Positions 35,551-47,100 of a DNA stretch of 64,000 bases are shown here, one piece after another. Below the pieces are notes generated by a model that did not search any database, was not told the origin of the DNA, and saw only the letters and a program-made list of their open reading frames with translations. The position numbers were made by a program, and so were the translations under genes. Every line of letters begins with the position of its first letter. Position 1 is the stretch's first letter. This DNA is from an uncultured Acetatifactor sp. (GTDB taxonomy: Bacteria; Bacillota; Clostridia; Lachnospirales; Lachnospiraceae): NCBI GenBank assembly GCA_947625675.1, contig CANQPH010000008.1:1-64000 (forward strand), read 5' to 3'.

Positions 35551-38124
35551 TCACCCCACCACCGCAGGCAAGGTGCCCTCGGCAGCTCCGCTTTCCGACT
35601 CGCCGCCCGAACCGCCTTCATTCAGAGAAGGGGAGCCGCCTTCCACAGGCGTACCGCTTCCGCCGGGTTCCGTTCCGTTCGGGGACGTTCCTTCCAAAGG
35701 CGTTCCTTCCGATGAGGGCACTTCCGGCTCCGCAGGAGCAGGCTCCCAATCCTCCGCCGGATTGATGCCGGTATTGTGATACTCCTCCGGCAGGGCCTCC
35801 ATCAAGTCATGATAATAATCGTTCCGCAGGAGATAAGCGCTGAGGTTGTACCGGTCGTTCACCTCGTTCCTCATGTCGGAAATATACTGATCTTTTTCTT
35901 CCTCCGTAGTCAGATCGACCCGAGCTCCCGGAATATGAAGGATATCCGTCCTCACCCCGCCCTTTGCTTCATAATCCGCATAAATTCCTTCAATTCCCCG
36001 TTCCGTGACATATCCCGCAATATCGTTGGTCAGAGTCCCGGAGGCCTCCAAATCCGCCCTCCAATAGGCTTCCTTTTTCTTGCGGTCATAGACCACCGTG
36101 TCGGTGATGAAGCTCTTGTCATTGAAGATGACCATGCCCTCGTCCTCCGAGAAAATGTCCTTTCCTGGGAACATCCGGGAATCATAATCGATTCCCAGCA
36201 GGTTCAGAATGGTGGGGATCAGATCCATGGCTCCGCAGACCTTGTCCACGATCACAGGCTGGTCCTCCATGGAGGCGGTCCAAAGAATCAGGTTGTTGCG
36301 GAACATATCCTTGTAATCCGCCACGCTTTTTCCCGACAATTCATCCAGCTGCTCCTGCTCCATGGCATAGGGATAATGATCCGCACTCAGACAGATCAGG
36401 GTACGGTCCAGCTGCCCGGCCTCCTCCAGTTTCTGCAGCATATATTCCAGAGCCTTATCCAGCTCCACATGACAGGCGATATAAGCCTTGCCGTTTTCAG
36501 ACATATCCACGTTCTCCACCGCAGCCTTGTTCTTGGAGGACATGGCGTTGCCGGCGAAATTATAATTCATGTGCCCGGATACCGTCATATAATAAATGTT
36601 GAAACGATCCTGGTACACGTATTCCGGCATGGTAACCTGCATCATTTCCAGGTCGGAGGCCGGCCAGGGATTATGAGGCAGGGTGAAAAGATGGTCTCCC
36701 CATTCCGATTCCTCCAAATTGCCCAGGGTGGCCGCCTTGAAGAAATAGCCCAGGTTGTTGTGGCTGATATGCCGGTCATAGTAGCTCAAACTGTTGTTGT
36801 GGTAGGCCATGCTCCCCACCCCCATTTTGGAAAACAGATGGGGCAGAGAAAAAGCCCAGTCATTGGCATTGCCCTTCCGCATGCTGTGCTGCCCGTCCGG
36901 GATCAGGCCGGTCATGTTGATGTACTCTCCGTCACTGGTGCTGGTCTGCCAGATGGGCACGTAATAATTGGTGAACACGAAGCCGGAATGGGTCATATGA
37001 TACAGGGTGGGCGTGATTTCCTCCCGCACCGCACCGTACCAGAAACCCTCCGCCGTCAGGAAGATCAGGTTGTAGCCCTCGAAGATGCCGGTATATTCAT
37101 TCCTCTTGGTGGGTTCCGCCGAGGACATGTAATCCGCCAGCCAGCTCTCTTCATCGGAACCGGCCTCCGCCTTCAGCTTCTCCCAATCGATGGGCAGCTC
37201 CTGGGGCGAAGTGTCCAAGGGTTCTTCCACTTCCGGAGTCTCCGTGGGCATCATTTCCCCGGAGGCTTCCGTCCCTGCAGAGGTTTCTTGCGGCGAAGTC
37301 TCACTCAGATTTTCCCCTTCTATTCCCTCCGGCTCTCCTTCCGTTCCTGTGCCGGAAGAAGCCAGTTCCTGAGAATCTCCGGAAGGAAGTTCCCCGTTCT
37401 CCCCCCTGTGGGTCAGACCGTCAAACAACCCTCCGAACAGGCCGGAGACCTGCACCGTCACATCTCTCTGGCACAGGGTGGTGACTCCCATGGACTCCGC
37501 CACGGACAAGGGATCATAAAACTCCGTGTATTCCTCATAGTAATCTGTCTCCAGGAATTTTCCCACCAGAATGAAAGCGATGGCGGCGACCAATCCTGCG
37601 CAGGCCGTCACCGTGCACCACAACACATGAAAGGGAAAAAACCTAGGGAACCGCAGGATCCTGCGATGCATCAATATTCCGATGGCTGCCAGGGGCAGGG
37701 CCATGAGCACCAGGAAAGGCAGGGCCGCCAGGATTCCCGCCAGGGCCTCCCGCCAATAGGTGGTGAGGGCGTCCCCGCCGCTGACGAAGATCATCTCCAA
37801 AAGCATCGGCTGCTTAAAAATGCTCATATACACGAACTGGGCCGCATACCACAGATATTGGATCCCGGAAAAGCTCCAGAATACGATCTTTTTCCACTTT
37901 TTCTTCCGGATCACCCCGATCAGCAGAAATTCCAGTGCTGCCGTCATGACGATCAGCGCAACAGTAAAGACGGGATTTGCCGCCGTAAACCCAAAGCATC
38001 CCAAATGATACACGACTTCCAGGAAAAACATGAAGCCTGCGATAATTCCTATCCAATACATATCTTTATCCTTGTCTTCCGTATCTTTTGCCAATCCAAA
38101 AAGATTGTATGCCACCGGCATCAA
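35551..38124 (-). CDS. LTA synthase family (alkaline-phosphatase-superfamily sulfatase) membrane protein
   Basis: N-terminal multi-TM region; YEGYNLIFLTAEGFWYGAVREEITPTLYHMTHSGFVFTNYYVPIWQTSTSDGEYINMTGLIPDGQHSMR...LICLSADHYPY; two Ser/Glu/Pro-rich low-complexity regions. Confidence 0.85.
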   Translation of the reverse strand: MMPVAYNLFGLAKDTEDKDKDMYWIGIIAGFMFFLEVVYHLGCFGFTAANPVFTVALIVMTAALEFLLIGVIRKKKWKKIVFWSFSGIQYLWYAAQFVYMSIFKQPMLLEMIFVSGGDALTTYWREALAGILAALPFLVLMALPLAAIGILMHRRILRFPRFFPFHVLWCTVTACAGLVAAIAFILVGKFLETDYYEEYTEFYDPLSVAESMGVTTLCQRDVTVQVSGLFGGLFDGLTHRGENGELPSGDSQELASSGTGTEGEPEGIEGENLSETSPQETSAGTEASGEMMPTETPEVEEPLDTSPQELPIDWEKLKAEAGSDEESWLADYMSSAEPTKRNEYTGIFEGYNLIFLTAEGFWYGAVREEITPTLYHMTHSGFVFTNYYVPIWQTSTSDGEYINMTGLIPDGQHSMRKGNANDWAFSLPHLFSKMGVGSMAYHNNSLSYYDRHISHNNLGYFFKAATLGNLEESEWGDHLFTLPHNPWPASDLEMMQVTMPEYVYQDRFNIYYMTVSGHMNYNFAGNAMSSKNKAAVENVDMSENGKAYIACHVELDKALEYMLQKLEEAGQLDRTLICLSADHYPYAMEQEQLDELSGKSVADYKDMFRNNLILWTASMEDQPVIVDKVCGAMDLIPTILNLLGIDYDSRMFPGKDIFSEDEGMVIFNDKSFITDTVVYDRKKKEAYWRADLEASGTLTNDIAGYVTERGIEGIYADYEAKGGVRTDILHIPGARVDLTTEEEKDQYISDMRNEVNDRYNLSAYLLRNDYYHDLMEALPEEYHNTGINPAEDWEPAPAEPEVPSSEGTPLEGTSPNGTEPGGSGTPVEGGSPSLNEGGSGGESESGAAEGTLPAVVG

Positions 38125-38199
38125 ACATATTTAAAGCCTTGTTTGCATCATTTTTGTATCTCTCGACAAAAAAAGCGCTTTTTTTCATGGCCGCCCCCT

Positions 38200-38556
38200 T
38201 TATTTTTTCATTTTGGGATTAAAAATGAGGCTGGCCAGATAACCGAATACCAGGGCGGCGCAGGTGCCCACCGCTCCGGCCTGGAACCCTCCGGCAAAAA
38301 GGCCCAGCAGACCCTTCTCATCGACGGCTTCCTTCACGCCCTTCATCAAGACATTGCCAAATCCCAAAAGGGGCACGCTGGCTCCGGCCCCTGCGAATTC
38401 CGCAAAAGGCTCATAAAAACCCAAGGCGCTGACGGCCGCTCCCGTCACCACCAGGAGCACCATGATCCTACCCGGCATCATCTTCGTTTTTTCCATCAAA
38501 ATCTGCACCAGGGCGCAGATCAATCCTCCCACCCAAAACGCATTGAAATAATCCAT
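38200..38556 (-). CDS. spoVAE: Stage V sporulation protein AE
   Basis: MDYFNAFWVGGLICALVQILMEKTKMMPGRIMVLLVVTGAAVSALGFYEPFAEFAGAGASVPLLGFG. Confidence 0.9.
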   Translation of the reverse strand: MDYFNAFWVGGLICALVQILMEKTKMMPGRIMVLLVVTGAAVSALGFYEPFAEFAGAGASVPLLGFGNVLMKGVKEAVDEKGLLGLFAGGFQAGAVGTCAALVFGYLASLIFNPKMKK

Positions 38557-38690
38557 CTCAAGTCTCCTTTCCCTCTTTTGATGGATAGTGTCTGCATTTC
38601 GGGCGGGAAATATACGCAGAGGCAGAGGTGCCTGAACGAAGCAGCCGAGGCCGCTCCCCGGCGATCTGATTCAAGCGGTTCCGTCCAGTC

Positions 38691-39068
38691 TTACCCCAGG
38701 TAAGCCATGACCTCCACTTCGCACAGCACGTTCTTGGGCAGGGTCTTCACCGCCACGCAGCTCCTGGCCGGTTTCTCCGTGAAGTACCCGGCATACACCT
38801 CGTTAAAGGCGGCGAAATCTCCCATATCCGCCAGGAAGCAGGTGGTCTTCACCACGTTCTCGTAGCCGCAGCCCGCTTCCGCCAGCAGAGCGCCGATATT
38901 TTTGCAGACCTGTTCCGCCTGGGTGCGGATGTCCTCTCCCTTGATCTCTCCCGTGGCCGGGTCAATGGGGATCTGGCCGGACGCATAGAGCATCCCGTTC
39001 ACGATAATTCCCTGAGAATAAGGGCCGATGGCCGCCGGGGCCTTGTCCGTTGAAATCTTCTTCATCAT
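38691..39068 (-). CDS. ridA: RidA family reactive intermediate/imine deaminase
   Basis: [40 protein letters not shown]...[20 protein letters not shown]...[24 protein letters not shown]. Confidence 0.95.
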   Translation of the reverse strand: MMKKISTDKAPAAIGPYSQGIIVNGMLYASGQIPIDPATGEIKGEDIRTQAEQVCKNIGALLAEAGCGYENVVKTTCFLADMGDFAAFNEVYAGYFTEKPARSCVAVKTLPKNVLCEVEVMAYLG

Positions 39069-39173
39069 TTTTATCCTCTCCTTTTCCTTCTGATACGCAA
39101 CCGTCAAAATGAGCCATGCGCAAAATGCGGATGAAAACAGGGCAAACTGTTACTTGCCCATGTCCATCTCCGA

Positions 39174-39425
39174 TCATTTGCTCATGTCCACCTCCGGCTC
39201 GTCGAAGCACACCGTCACGTAGAATCCCCTGGCATTCTCCACGATATCCTCCACCACGCCCTCCCGGGATTTCAGACGATACCGGAACGGAATGTTGGCG
39301 GACATGGCCAGGGACGGGTCAATGGTATAATAATAATTGCTGGGCAAAAGACCTTCCGTCACCGTGACCTGCTGCCCCACGGTCAAAAGCCCCTGCCGCT
39401 CCATCTTGAACTCCATTCTGCGCAT
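39174..39425 (-). CDS. Small hypothetical protein (83 aa)
   Basis: MRRMEFKMERQGLLTVGQQVTVTEGLLPSNYYYTIDPSLAMSANIPFRYRLKSREGVVEDIVENARGFYVTVCFDEPEVDMSK; GGAGG-type RBS. Confidence 0.6.
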   Translation of the reverse strand: MRRMEFKMERQGLLTVGQQVTVTEGLLPSNYYYTIDPSLAMSANIPFRYRLKSREGVVEDIVENARGFYVTVCFDEPEVDMSK

Positions 39426-39514
39426 AGACGTGCCTCCTTCTTTTTCCTGCTCTAGTTTAGCAGTATCCGAAAAGGAATGCAAGCAAATTAAGGATTTCTT
39501 AGGATTATTTTTGG

Positions 39515-39582
39515 ATTCGCGCGGCTTTGCGAATGGCGCACGTGAACTGGGGCACAATCGGGGCGCAGATTGGTGCGCCCGC
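39515..39582. repeat. Degenerate copy of the 15.5-kb repeat family plus hairpins at the spoVAD 3' end
   Basis: GCGCGGCTTTGCGAATGG identical to the 15.58-kb region; also ATTCGC...GCGAAT and GGCGCAC...GGTGCGCC inverted repeats. Confidence 0.6.
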
Positions 39583-40602
39583 TTATACCGCTTCTATCAC
39601 CAAGCCGTGGACGATGCCGGGCACGCTCCGCCCCTCGTTGAAACTGGTCTTGCTGAGCAGGGCCCCCGTAGGCAGGAACAAGACCTTGCGCCAGACCCCT
39701 TCCTCCAGCTGTTTCAGGATATAGGCGGACAAAGTGACCGCACTGCAGCCGCAGCCGCTGCCCCCGGCATGGGTATCCTGTTTTTCCCTGTCGAAGATCT
39801 CAATGCCGCAATCCATGTGCTTATGGGCAATGTCATACCCTTTTTCCCGCAAAAGTTCAAACAGCACGGTCTGCCCCACGGTACCCAGGTCCCCGGTAAT
39901 GATCCTGTCATACTCCTCAGGCCCGACGCCGAAATCCTGAAAGTGCCTCTCGATGGCGGAAGCCGCCGCCGGGGCCATGCAGGCTCCCATGTTCATGGAA
40001 TCCTTCAGGCCGTAATCCACCACGCTGCCCACGGTGAAGCCCGTGATCTTCGCCCGGGATTTCTCATGCTTCTTTTTTTCCAGCACGAAAGCCCCGCTGC
40101 CCGTCACGGTCCAGGTGGCGGAAAGAGGCCGCTGGCTGCCGTACCCCAGGGGAAAGCGGAACTCCTTCTCCGCACTGGCGAAATGGCTGGAAGTGACGCA
40201 GACCATCCTTTCCCCGAAGCCCCCCGCAAGGGCCATGGAAGCCAGGGCCAGACTCTCCCCGCAGGTGGAGCAGGCCCCGTAAAGGCCGAACAAGGGAATC
40301 CCATAACAGGAAACGCCGAAAGAGGTGGCGATGGACTGCCCCAGCAAATCCCCGGCGAACAGGAAGTCCACTTCCTCCGGCCCCACTCCCGCCTTGCCCA
40401 GGGCCAGGTGCACCGCATCCTTTTGAAGAGTGCTCTCCGCTTCCTCCCAGGTCTTGCAGCCGAAGAGATCGTCCTCCCCCACCAGGTCGAACAGGGCGCC
40501 GAAGGGGCCCTGGCCCTCCTTCTGCCCCGCCACGCTGGCGCTGCTTCTGATATATACCGGTTCCGCCAGCTTCTCGCTGGCCCTTCCCAATTTCTGACTC
40601 AT
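39583..40602 (-). CDS. spoVAD: Stage V sporulation protein AD
   Basis: Thiolase-like fold; AGDLLGQSIATSFGVSCYGIPLFGLYGACSTCGESLALASMALAGGFGERMVCVTSSHFASAEKEFRFPLGYGSQRPLSATWTVTGSGAFVL. Confidence 0.95.
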   Translation of the reverse strand: MSQKLGRASEKLAEPVYIRSSASVAGQKEGQGPFGALFDLVGEDDLFGCKTWEEAESTLQKDAVHLALGKAGVGPEEVDFLFAGDLLGQSIATSFGVSCYGIPLFGLYGACSTCGESLALASMALAGGFGERMVCVTSSHFASAEKEFRFPLGYGSQRPLSATWTVTGSGAFVLEKKKHEKSRAKITGFTVGSVVDYGLKDSMNMGACMAPAAASAIERHFQDFGVGPEEYDRIITGDLGTVGQTVLFELLREKGYDIAHKHMDCGIEIFDREKQDTHAGGSGCGCSAVTLSAYILKQLEEGVWRKVLFLPTGALLSKTSFNEGRSVPGIVHGLVIEAV

Positions 40603-40687
40603 ACAAAAACTCCCTCCTGGAAATGATTTTTATTTATCTATCATTTCCAGAAAGGAGCGATAAATTCTCCGCTTTCAAGATTTTTTA

Positions 40688-41731
40688 TTATTCCTCTGTA
40701 CCCGTCTCCGGCTCCACCACGATGATGTAACTGGTCACCACATAAAGCACTTCTCCGTTGTATTCCACCCTGGACCAGCCGCTGGCCTCGTCTATACCCG
40801 TGCGATGGGCGGTTTCCCCGTATTTCAGTCGATAATGCACGGAAGCGTTCCCCTGATCCGTGGCAGGCTCCCCGCGCAAATTGACTTCTATCTTGGGAGA
40901 AATAACGTCGTCGCAGGGCGTGAACGTGATCTTGCGCCCGCCTGCGGTAACCACGGTGTTGTCATCTGCGCTTCCGGCACTGTCATTCTGGGGCGGCTTC
41001 GCCGTCAGATCCGTGGTCAACAGCCTGCTGCTGGCATAGAGCACCTGGCCCTCATATTCCAGCCTGGACCATCCGGTGTCCTCGTTGATCCCCGTCCTGC
41101 GGGCGGTCTGACCGTTGGAAAGCTGGGTGACCACGGTGTCGGAAGAGGCAGTGCTGGGGACGCTGCGCAGATTCGTGATCTCCTTGGCTGTCACGGTCTC
41201 ATCCACGTCCTGAAAGGACATTTCCGCCGAGGGGGTCTCCGTATTTGAAGCTTCTCCGGCATTTCCGCCCTCCGGAGAGTTTCCATTCCCTCCGTCCTCC
41301 GGAAGGTTTGCGTTTCCTCCGTTAGTTCCGCCTTCCGGAAGGTTTGAATCCCCTCCGGCTTCTCCCGCTCCGGAAGCATCCTGCATCCCTTCCGAGTCTC
41401 CCAAATTCCCGGATCCTTCCCCGGAACCTTCCGAACCTTCCAAATTTTCGGAGTCCTCGTTTCCCGCTTCGGAGCCCTCTGATCCCACAGAATCCCCCGG
41501 TTCCTCCCCGGATCCCCCCGGTCCGATCATCTCCGGATCCGCCAGGGATTCCGAGCCCTCCGCATACTGCTGGTCCAAGCCGTTCCCGCCGCCGGAATCC
41601 TCATGATACAATCTCCAGATCATCACGCAGAGCACCAGAATGATCAAGAGCAGCACAGCTCCGCCAGCCATCATCCAAATCGTGCTGCGCCTGCCCTCCA
41701 GATAATTCAAATCTTCCTCGTCTTCAAACAT
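40688..41731 (-). CDS. Membrane-anchored protein with two SH3b domains and Gly/Ser/Glu repeat linker
   Basis: Single TM (STIWMMAGGAVLLLIILVLCVMIW), low-complexity linker, two copies of LRSVPS/LRGEP...G..A.RTGI(N/D)E..GWSR(L/V)EY.G.VLY. Confidence 0.82.
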   Translation of the reverse strand: MFEDEEDLNYLEGRRSTIWMMAGGAVLLLIILVLCVMIWRLYHEDSGGGNGLDQQYAEGSESLADPEMIGPGGSGEEPGDSVGSEGSEAGNEDSENLEGSEGSGEGSGNLGDSEGMQDASGAGEAGGDSNLPEGGTNGGNANLPEDGGNGNSPEGGNAGEASNTETPSAEMSFQDVDETVTAKEITNLRSVPSTASSDTVVTQLSNGQTARRTGINEDTGWSRLEYEGQVLYASSRLLTTDLTAKPPQNDSAGSADDNTVVTAGGRKITFTPCDDVISPKIEVNLRGEPATDQGNASVHYRLKYGETAHRTGIDEASGWSRVEYNGEVLYVVTSYIIVVEPETGTEE

Positions 41732-41838
41732 TCCGGTTTTTCCTCCTGCGCCCTTTTTTCACCCTGGGGACTTCTGCTTTCAAATTCCCCGCTTCGGCCC
41801 GCTCTGCAACTCTACCCCTCCGCTTCGGCCCGGCCATC

Positions 41839-42972
<1,134 letters not shown>

Positions 42973-43036
42973 TTATCATACCACCTTTGCGGCTTTTGGG
43001 AAATACTTTATTTGGAAACTTTTTCACAAAATCTTT

Positions 43037-44125
43037 TCACAAAACCTTTTCGCACTCCGCACACATCAGCAGGAAGGCGCCCACTCCGTGAAGGTCATTG
43101 ACGGACACGGGACGTGCGCAGTAATGCTTGTAATCCCCTACGCCGGTGCCGATGCAGACGCTGCCGAGCTGGAGATCTTCTCCTTCCCAGGTCAGGCTGC
43201 GGATCACGGCCTCGTACCCTCTCCGGGCGTTCTCCAGGTAAGCCTCCGGCAGGATCCCTTTTTTCACAGCCTTGCAAAGAGCGGCCACATACAGACAGCT
43301 GCAGGAATTCTCCAGCCAGTTGCCGGGCTGGTCCCCCTTGTCCACCACCTGGTACCATCTGCCCTCCTCGGACTGGAAACGGCAAAGAGAAGTGAGCAGA
43401 TCCGCCACCAGATCGCAGAGATCCTGATAATGAGGGTGCTCCTTCGGCACGAAATCCAGCTCGTCCAGCACGGCCACGGGCACCCAGCCCATGGAGCGGC
43501 CCCAGAATTCCGGCGACAGCCCCGTCTCCGGGTCCGCCCAATCCGCCTTGCGGCTGCTGTCCCAGGCATGATACCACAGTCCGGTGCGGGGATCCCTGGT
43601 GTATTTCCGCATGAGCAGGGCCTGCTCAATGGGGATTTCCAGATATTCCGGCTTTCCGAACCGGGCCCCGTATTCTGCGCTGATGGGCCCGCCCATATAT
43701 AAGCCGTCCAGCCACATCTGGTTGGGACAATAGCTCTTGTGCCAGAACCCGCCCACTTCATTGCGGGGGAAATCCCTGATCAGAGGAAGCAGGGTGTCCA
43801 GGGCCTTGCGGTACCTGGGATCCTGGGTGCGGTCCCACAGGGGATACAAAAGGATTCCCGGCTGAATGTCATCCAGCTGGCCCGGATCGTATTTCAGGAT
43901 GTTGCCTTCCCCGTCCATGACGGAATCCACCCAATCCTGAACGTATTGAATATATTTTTCTTCCCCGCACAGCTGCCAGACATGATGCACGCCGGACAAA
44001 AACACTCCCTGATGATAATGAAAGTGCCCCTTGGGAGGCAGATCGGCAGCGGCGAATTTCCGCATCATGGTATCGCAGGCAGCCTTGGCAAAAGTAAGCG
44101 GACGTTGGTTCATGGTTTTGCACAT
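43037..44125 (-). CDS. Glycoside hydrolase family 88/105 (unsaturated rhamnogalacturonyl hydrolase-like)
   Basis: FHYHQGVFLSGVHHVWQLCGEEKYIQYVQDWVD...DDIQPGILLYPLWDRTQDPRYRKALDTL...WLDGLYMGGPISAEYG...DPETGLSPEFWGRSMGWVPVAVLDELDFVP. Confidence 0.9.
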   Translation of the reverse strand: MCKTMNQRPLTFAKAACDTMMRKFAAADLPPKGHFHYHQGVFLSGVHHVWQLCGEEKYIQYVQDWVDSVMDGEGNILKYDPGQLDDIQPGILLYPLWDRTQDPRYRKALDTLLPLIRDFPRNEVGGFWHKSYCPNQMWLDGLYMGGPISAEYGARFGKPEYLEIPIEQALLMRKYTRDPRTGLWYHAWDSSRKADWADPETGLSPEFWGRSMGWVPVAVLDELDFVPKEHPHYQDLCDLVADLLTSLCRFQSEEGRWYQVVDKGDQPGNWLENSCSCLYVAALCKAVKKGILPEAYLENARRGYEAVIRSLTWEGEDLQLGSVCIGTGVGDYKHYCARPVSVNDLHGVGAFLLMCAECEKVL

Positions 44126-44145
44126 TCCTTTCTTTCTCTTTTTCT

Positions 44146-47100
44146 CTATTTTAATACGGTTTCCGCAGAATGGCAAGACAGCGAAGAAAGATTTCTCAAG
44201 GCATGCAGCATGACCAGGATTTCATGGGCCAAAAGAGGGAAGGCGGCCAGAAGGAGGAGCAGGAGCCACTCCTTCAAGGTCAGGTGGGAGGTGCCGAAGG
44301 GCCCGATGAGAAAAGGCAGCTCCGTCACCGCAAACTGCAGGGCGAAGCCGAGAGCCCCCGCCAGCAGCATGAGCCGATTCTCCAAAATCCCCCGGCGAAA
44401 CACGGAGCGGTGCACGTCCCGCATCCCCACCGCATGGAACAGCTGGGACATGCCCAGGACCGTAAAGGCATAGGTCTGGGCCCGGTTCAGGATCCCTTCC
44501 CGTCCCAGCACCGAGGAAATTTCCCGAAGCAGGGCGGACAGGATGCCGGGCAGCCGGAAAATCCCCAGATTTGCGAGCCATCCGCTTCCCATCCCCGCCC
44601 CGACGGGAAGGGGCGGGCACCATCCTTCCAGCTTCAGAACCGTGAAGGGAACCAGAAGGAACGCCGTCAGGCTGATCATGGCGATCAGCAGTCCGTAAAA
44701 GCAGGTGCAGGCCAGACCTCCCCTTGCAAAAAGACTTTCCCCGGGCCTGCGGGGCGAATGCTCCATCAGGCTCTTTCCGTCATTGGGATCCGCCCCCAGG
44801 GCCAGGGCCGGCAGGGAATCGGTGATCAGGTTGATCCACAGGATGTGGCTGGATTTCAGGGGAGAAGCGATGCCGGCGAGCACCGCCGCAAACATGGTCA
44901 GGATCTCCCCCAGATTGGAGGAAAGCAGGAAGATCACCGTTTTGCGGATATTTTCATATACGCCCCGCCCTTCCTCGATGGCTTTTTCAATGGTGGCGAA
45001 ATTATCATCGGTCAAAATCATGTCGGAAGCCTGTCTGGCCACGTCCGTCCCCGCCTGTCCCATGGCGATGCCGATGTCCGCCGCTTTCAGGGACGGAGCA
45101 TCGTTCACCCCGTCCCCGGTCATGGCCACGATCTCCCCCTTCTTTTGAAACCCTTTTACGATCCTCACCTTCTGGGCCGGAGACACCCTCGCAAAGACCC
45201 GCACCCGATCCAGACGTTCCAGAAACTCTTCCTCGCCGCAGGCATCCAGTTCCGGCCCCGTCATGCACTGGGAAGGGTCCTCCAGGATATGCAGGCTCCG
45301 GCCGATGGCACAGGCGGTATCCCCGTGATCCCCCGTGATCATCACCGTCTTCACCCCCGCCTTTTGAAAGGTATGTACCGCTTCTTTCGCTTCCGGACGA
45401 AGAGGATCCCGCATCCCCGCCAGCCCCAGGAAGATGAGATTTTTTTCAAGCTGCGGGGTGGGCGTTCCGCCTTGAAAATCCCCTGAAATTTCTCCCGTTG
45501 GAAAGCTTCCATCAGGAAAACGCTCCCCGCCTCCTCTTGTGCCAGAGTTCTCCAAAGGTTTCATGGCGAAGGCCAGGGTGCGGAGGGCCTCCGTAGACAG
45601 GGCTTTCACTTCCTCCAGGATCTGCCTGCGCTGATAAGAGGTCAATTCCTGCACCCGGCCATGGAGCAGGATGCGGTCGCAGCGTTCAAGGACCCGCTCC
45701 GGGGCTCCCTTGGTATAAGCGATATCGGCTGAATTCCCTCCGGCAAACTGCCTGTGACAGGTAGTCATCATTTTTCGGTCGGAATCAAAGGAAAGCTCCG
45801 CAAACCGGGGAAAACGCTTTTCCAGTTCAGACCGGGAAAACCCGAATTCCGCAGCAAGGTCCAGCAGAGCCAGCTCCGTGGGATCCCCGACCCGGCTCCC
45901 GGCCTCTTCCGCCCCGTCATTGCACAGGGTCATGGCCCGGAGAAAATGTTCCTGCGAGGCAGGAAATTTCTGCGGGACAGAATGCTCTCGTGAAGCAAGA
46001 TGTCCCTGCGAGGCAGAATGCTCTCGTGAAGCAAGATGTCCCTGTGAGGCAGGGGAAGCCGATGCTGCGGAGAAAAAAGGCCAGGAATTTCCTCCCTTCT
46101 CATATTCCCGCAAATCCAGGAAACAGCGTTCCACCGTCATTTTGTTCCGGGTCAGGGTGCCGGTCTTGTCCGAGCAGACCACACTCACGGCCCCCAAAGT
46201 CTCCACGGAGGGCAGGCGGCGGATGATGGTGTTCACCCGCACCATCCTGGTGACGCTCAAAGCCAGACAGATGGTCACCACCGCAGGCAGCCCCTCCGGC
46301 ACCGCCGCCACCGCCAGGGAAATGGCCGTGACCAGCATGTCCGGGATGTTTCTGTGCTGCAGCACGGCGATTCCGAACAGGAAAGCGCACAGCGCCAGGG
46401 ACAAGATGCTCAGCACCTTGCCCAAATCCCCCAGACGTTTCTGCAGGGGAGTCAGTTCCTCCCCGCTCTCCGAGATCAGGGCGGCGATCCGGCCGAGCTC
46501 CGTGTCCATTCCCGCAGCCGTGACCAATCCTTCTCCCCGGCCGCTGGTGACGATGGTGGACATATAGACCATGTTGCGGCGGTCTCCCAGGGGGATGGCC
46601 TCCTCCCCTTCTCCCGGCAGACCCACGCTGGAATACCTGCCGTTCCTGGCCAGGAACCTGGCATCCTTTTCCATGGGCAGAGATTCCCCGGTGAGGGCGG
46701 ATTCCTCCACCTTCAGATTGCTGCTCTTTACCAGACGCAGATCCGCCGGAACCTGGCATCCAGCCTCCAGGCAGACCAGATCCCCCACCACCAACTCTGC
46801 GGCGGGAATCTCCCGCTTCATCCCTTCCCGGACCACCAGGGCGTGGGGCGCAGTCAGCTTTTTCAGGGAATCCAGCGCCTTCTTCGCCTTGCCCTCCTGT
46901 GCCAGTCCCACTGCGGCGTTGAGCAGGATCACCGCCCCGATGATCACCGCATCGCTTATTTCCCGCAAAAAAACAGAGACCCCGGCAGCCCCGATCAGCA
47001 CATAGATCAGGGGATCCCGCAGCTGCTCCAGAAACGCTTCCAAAAGGCTCTTCCTGCGGGCGGAACGCAGTTCGTTCCTGCCGTTTCGCAAAAGCCTTTC

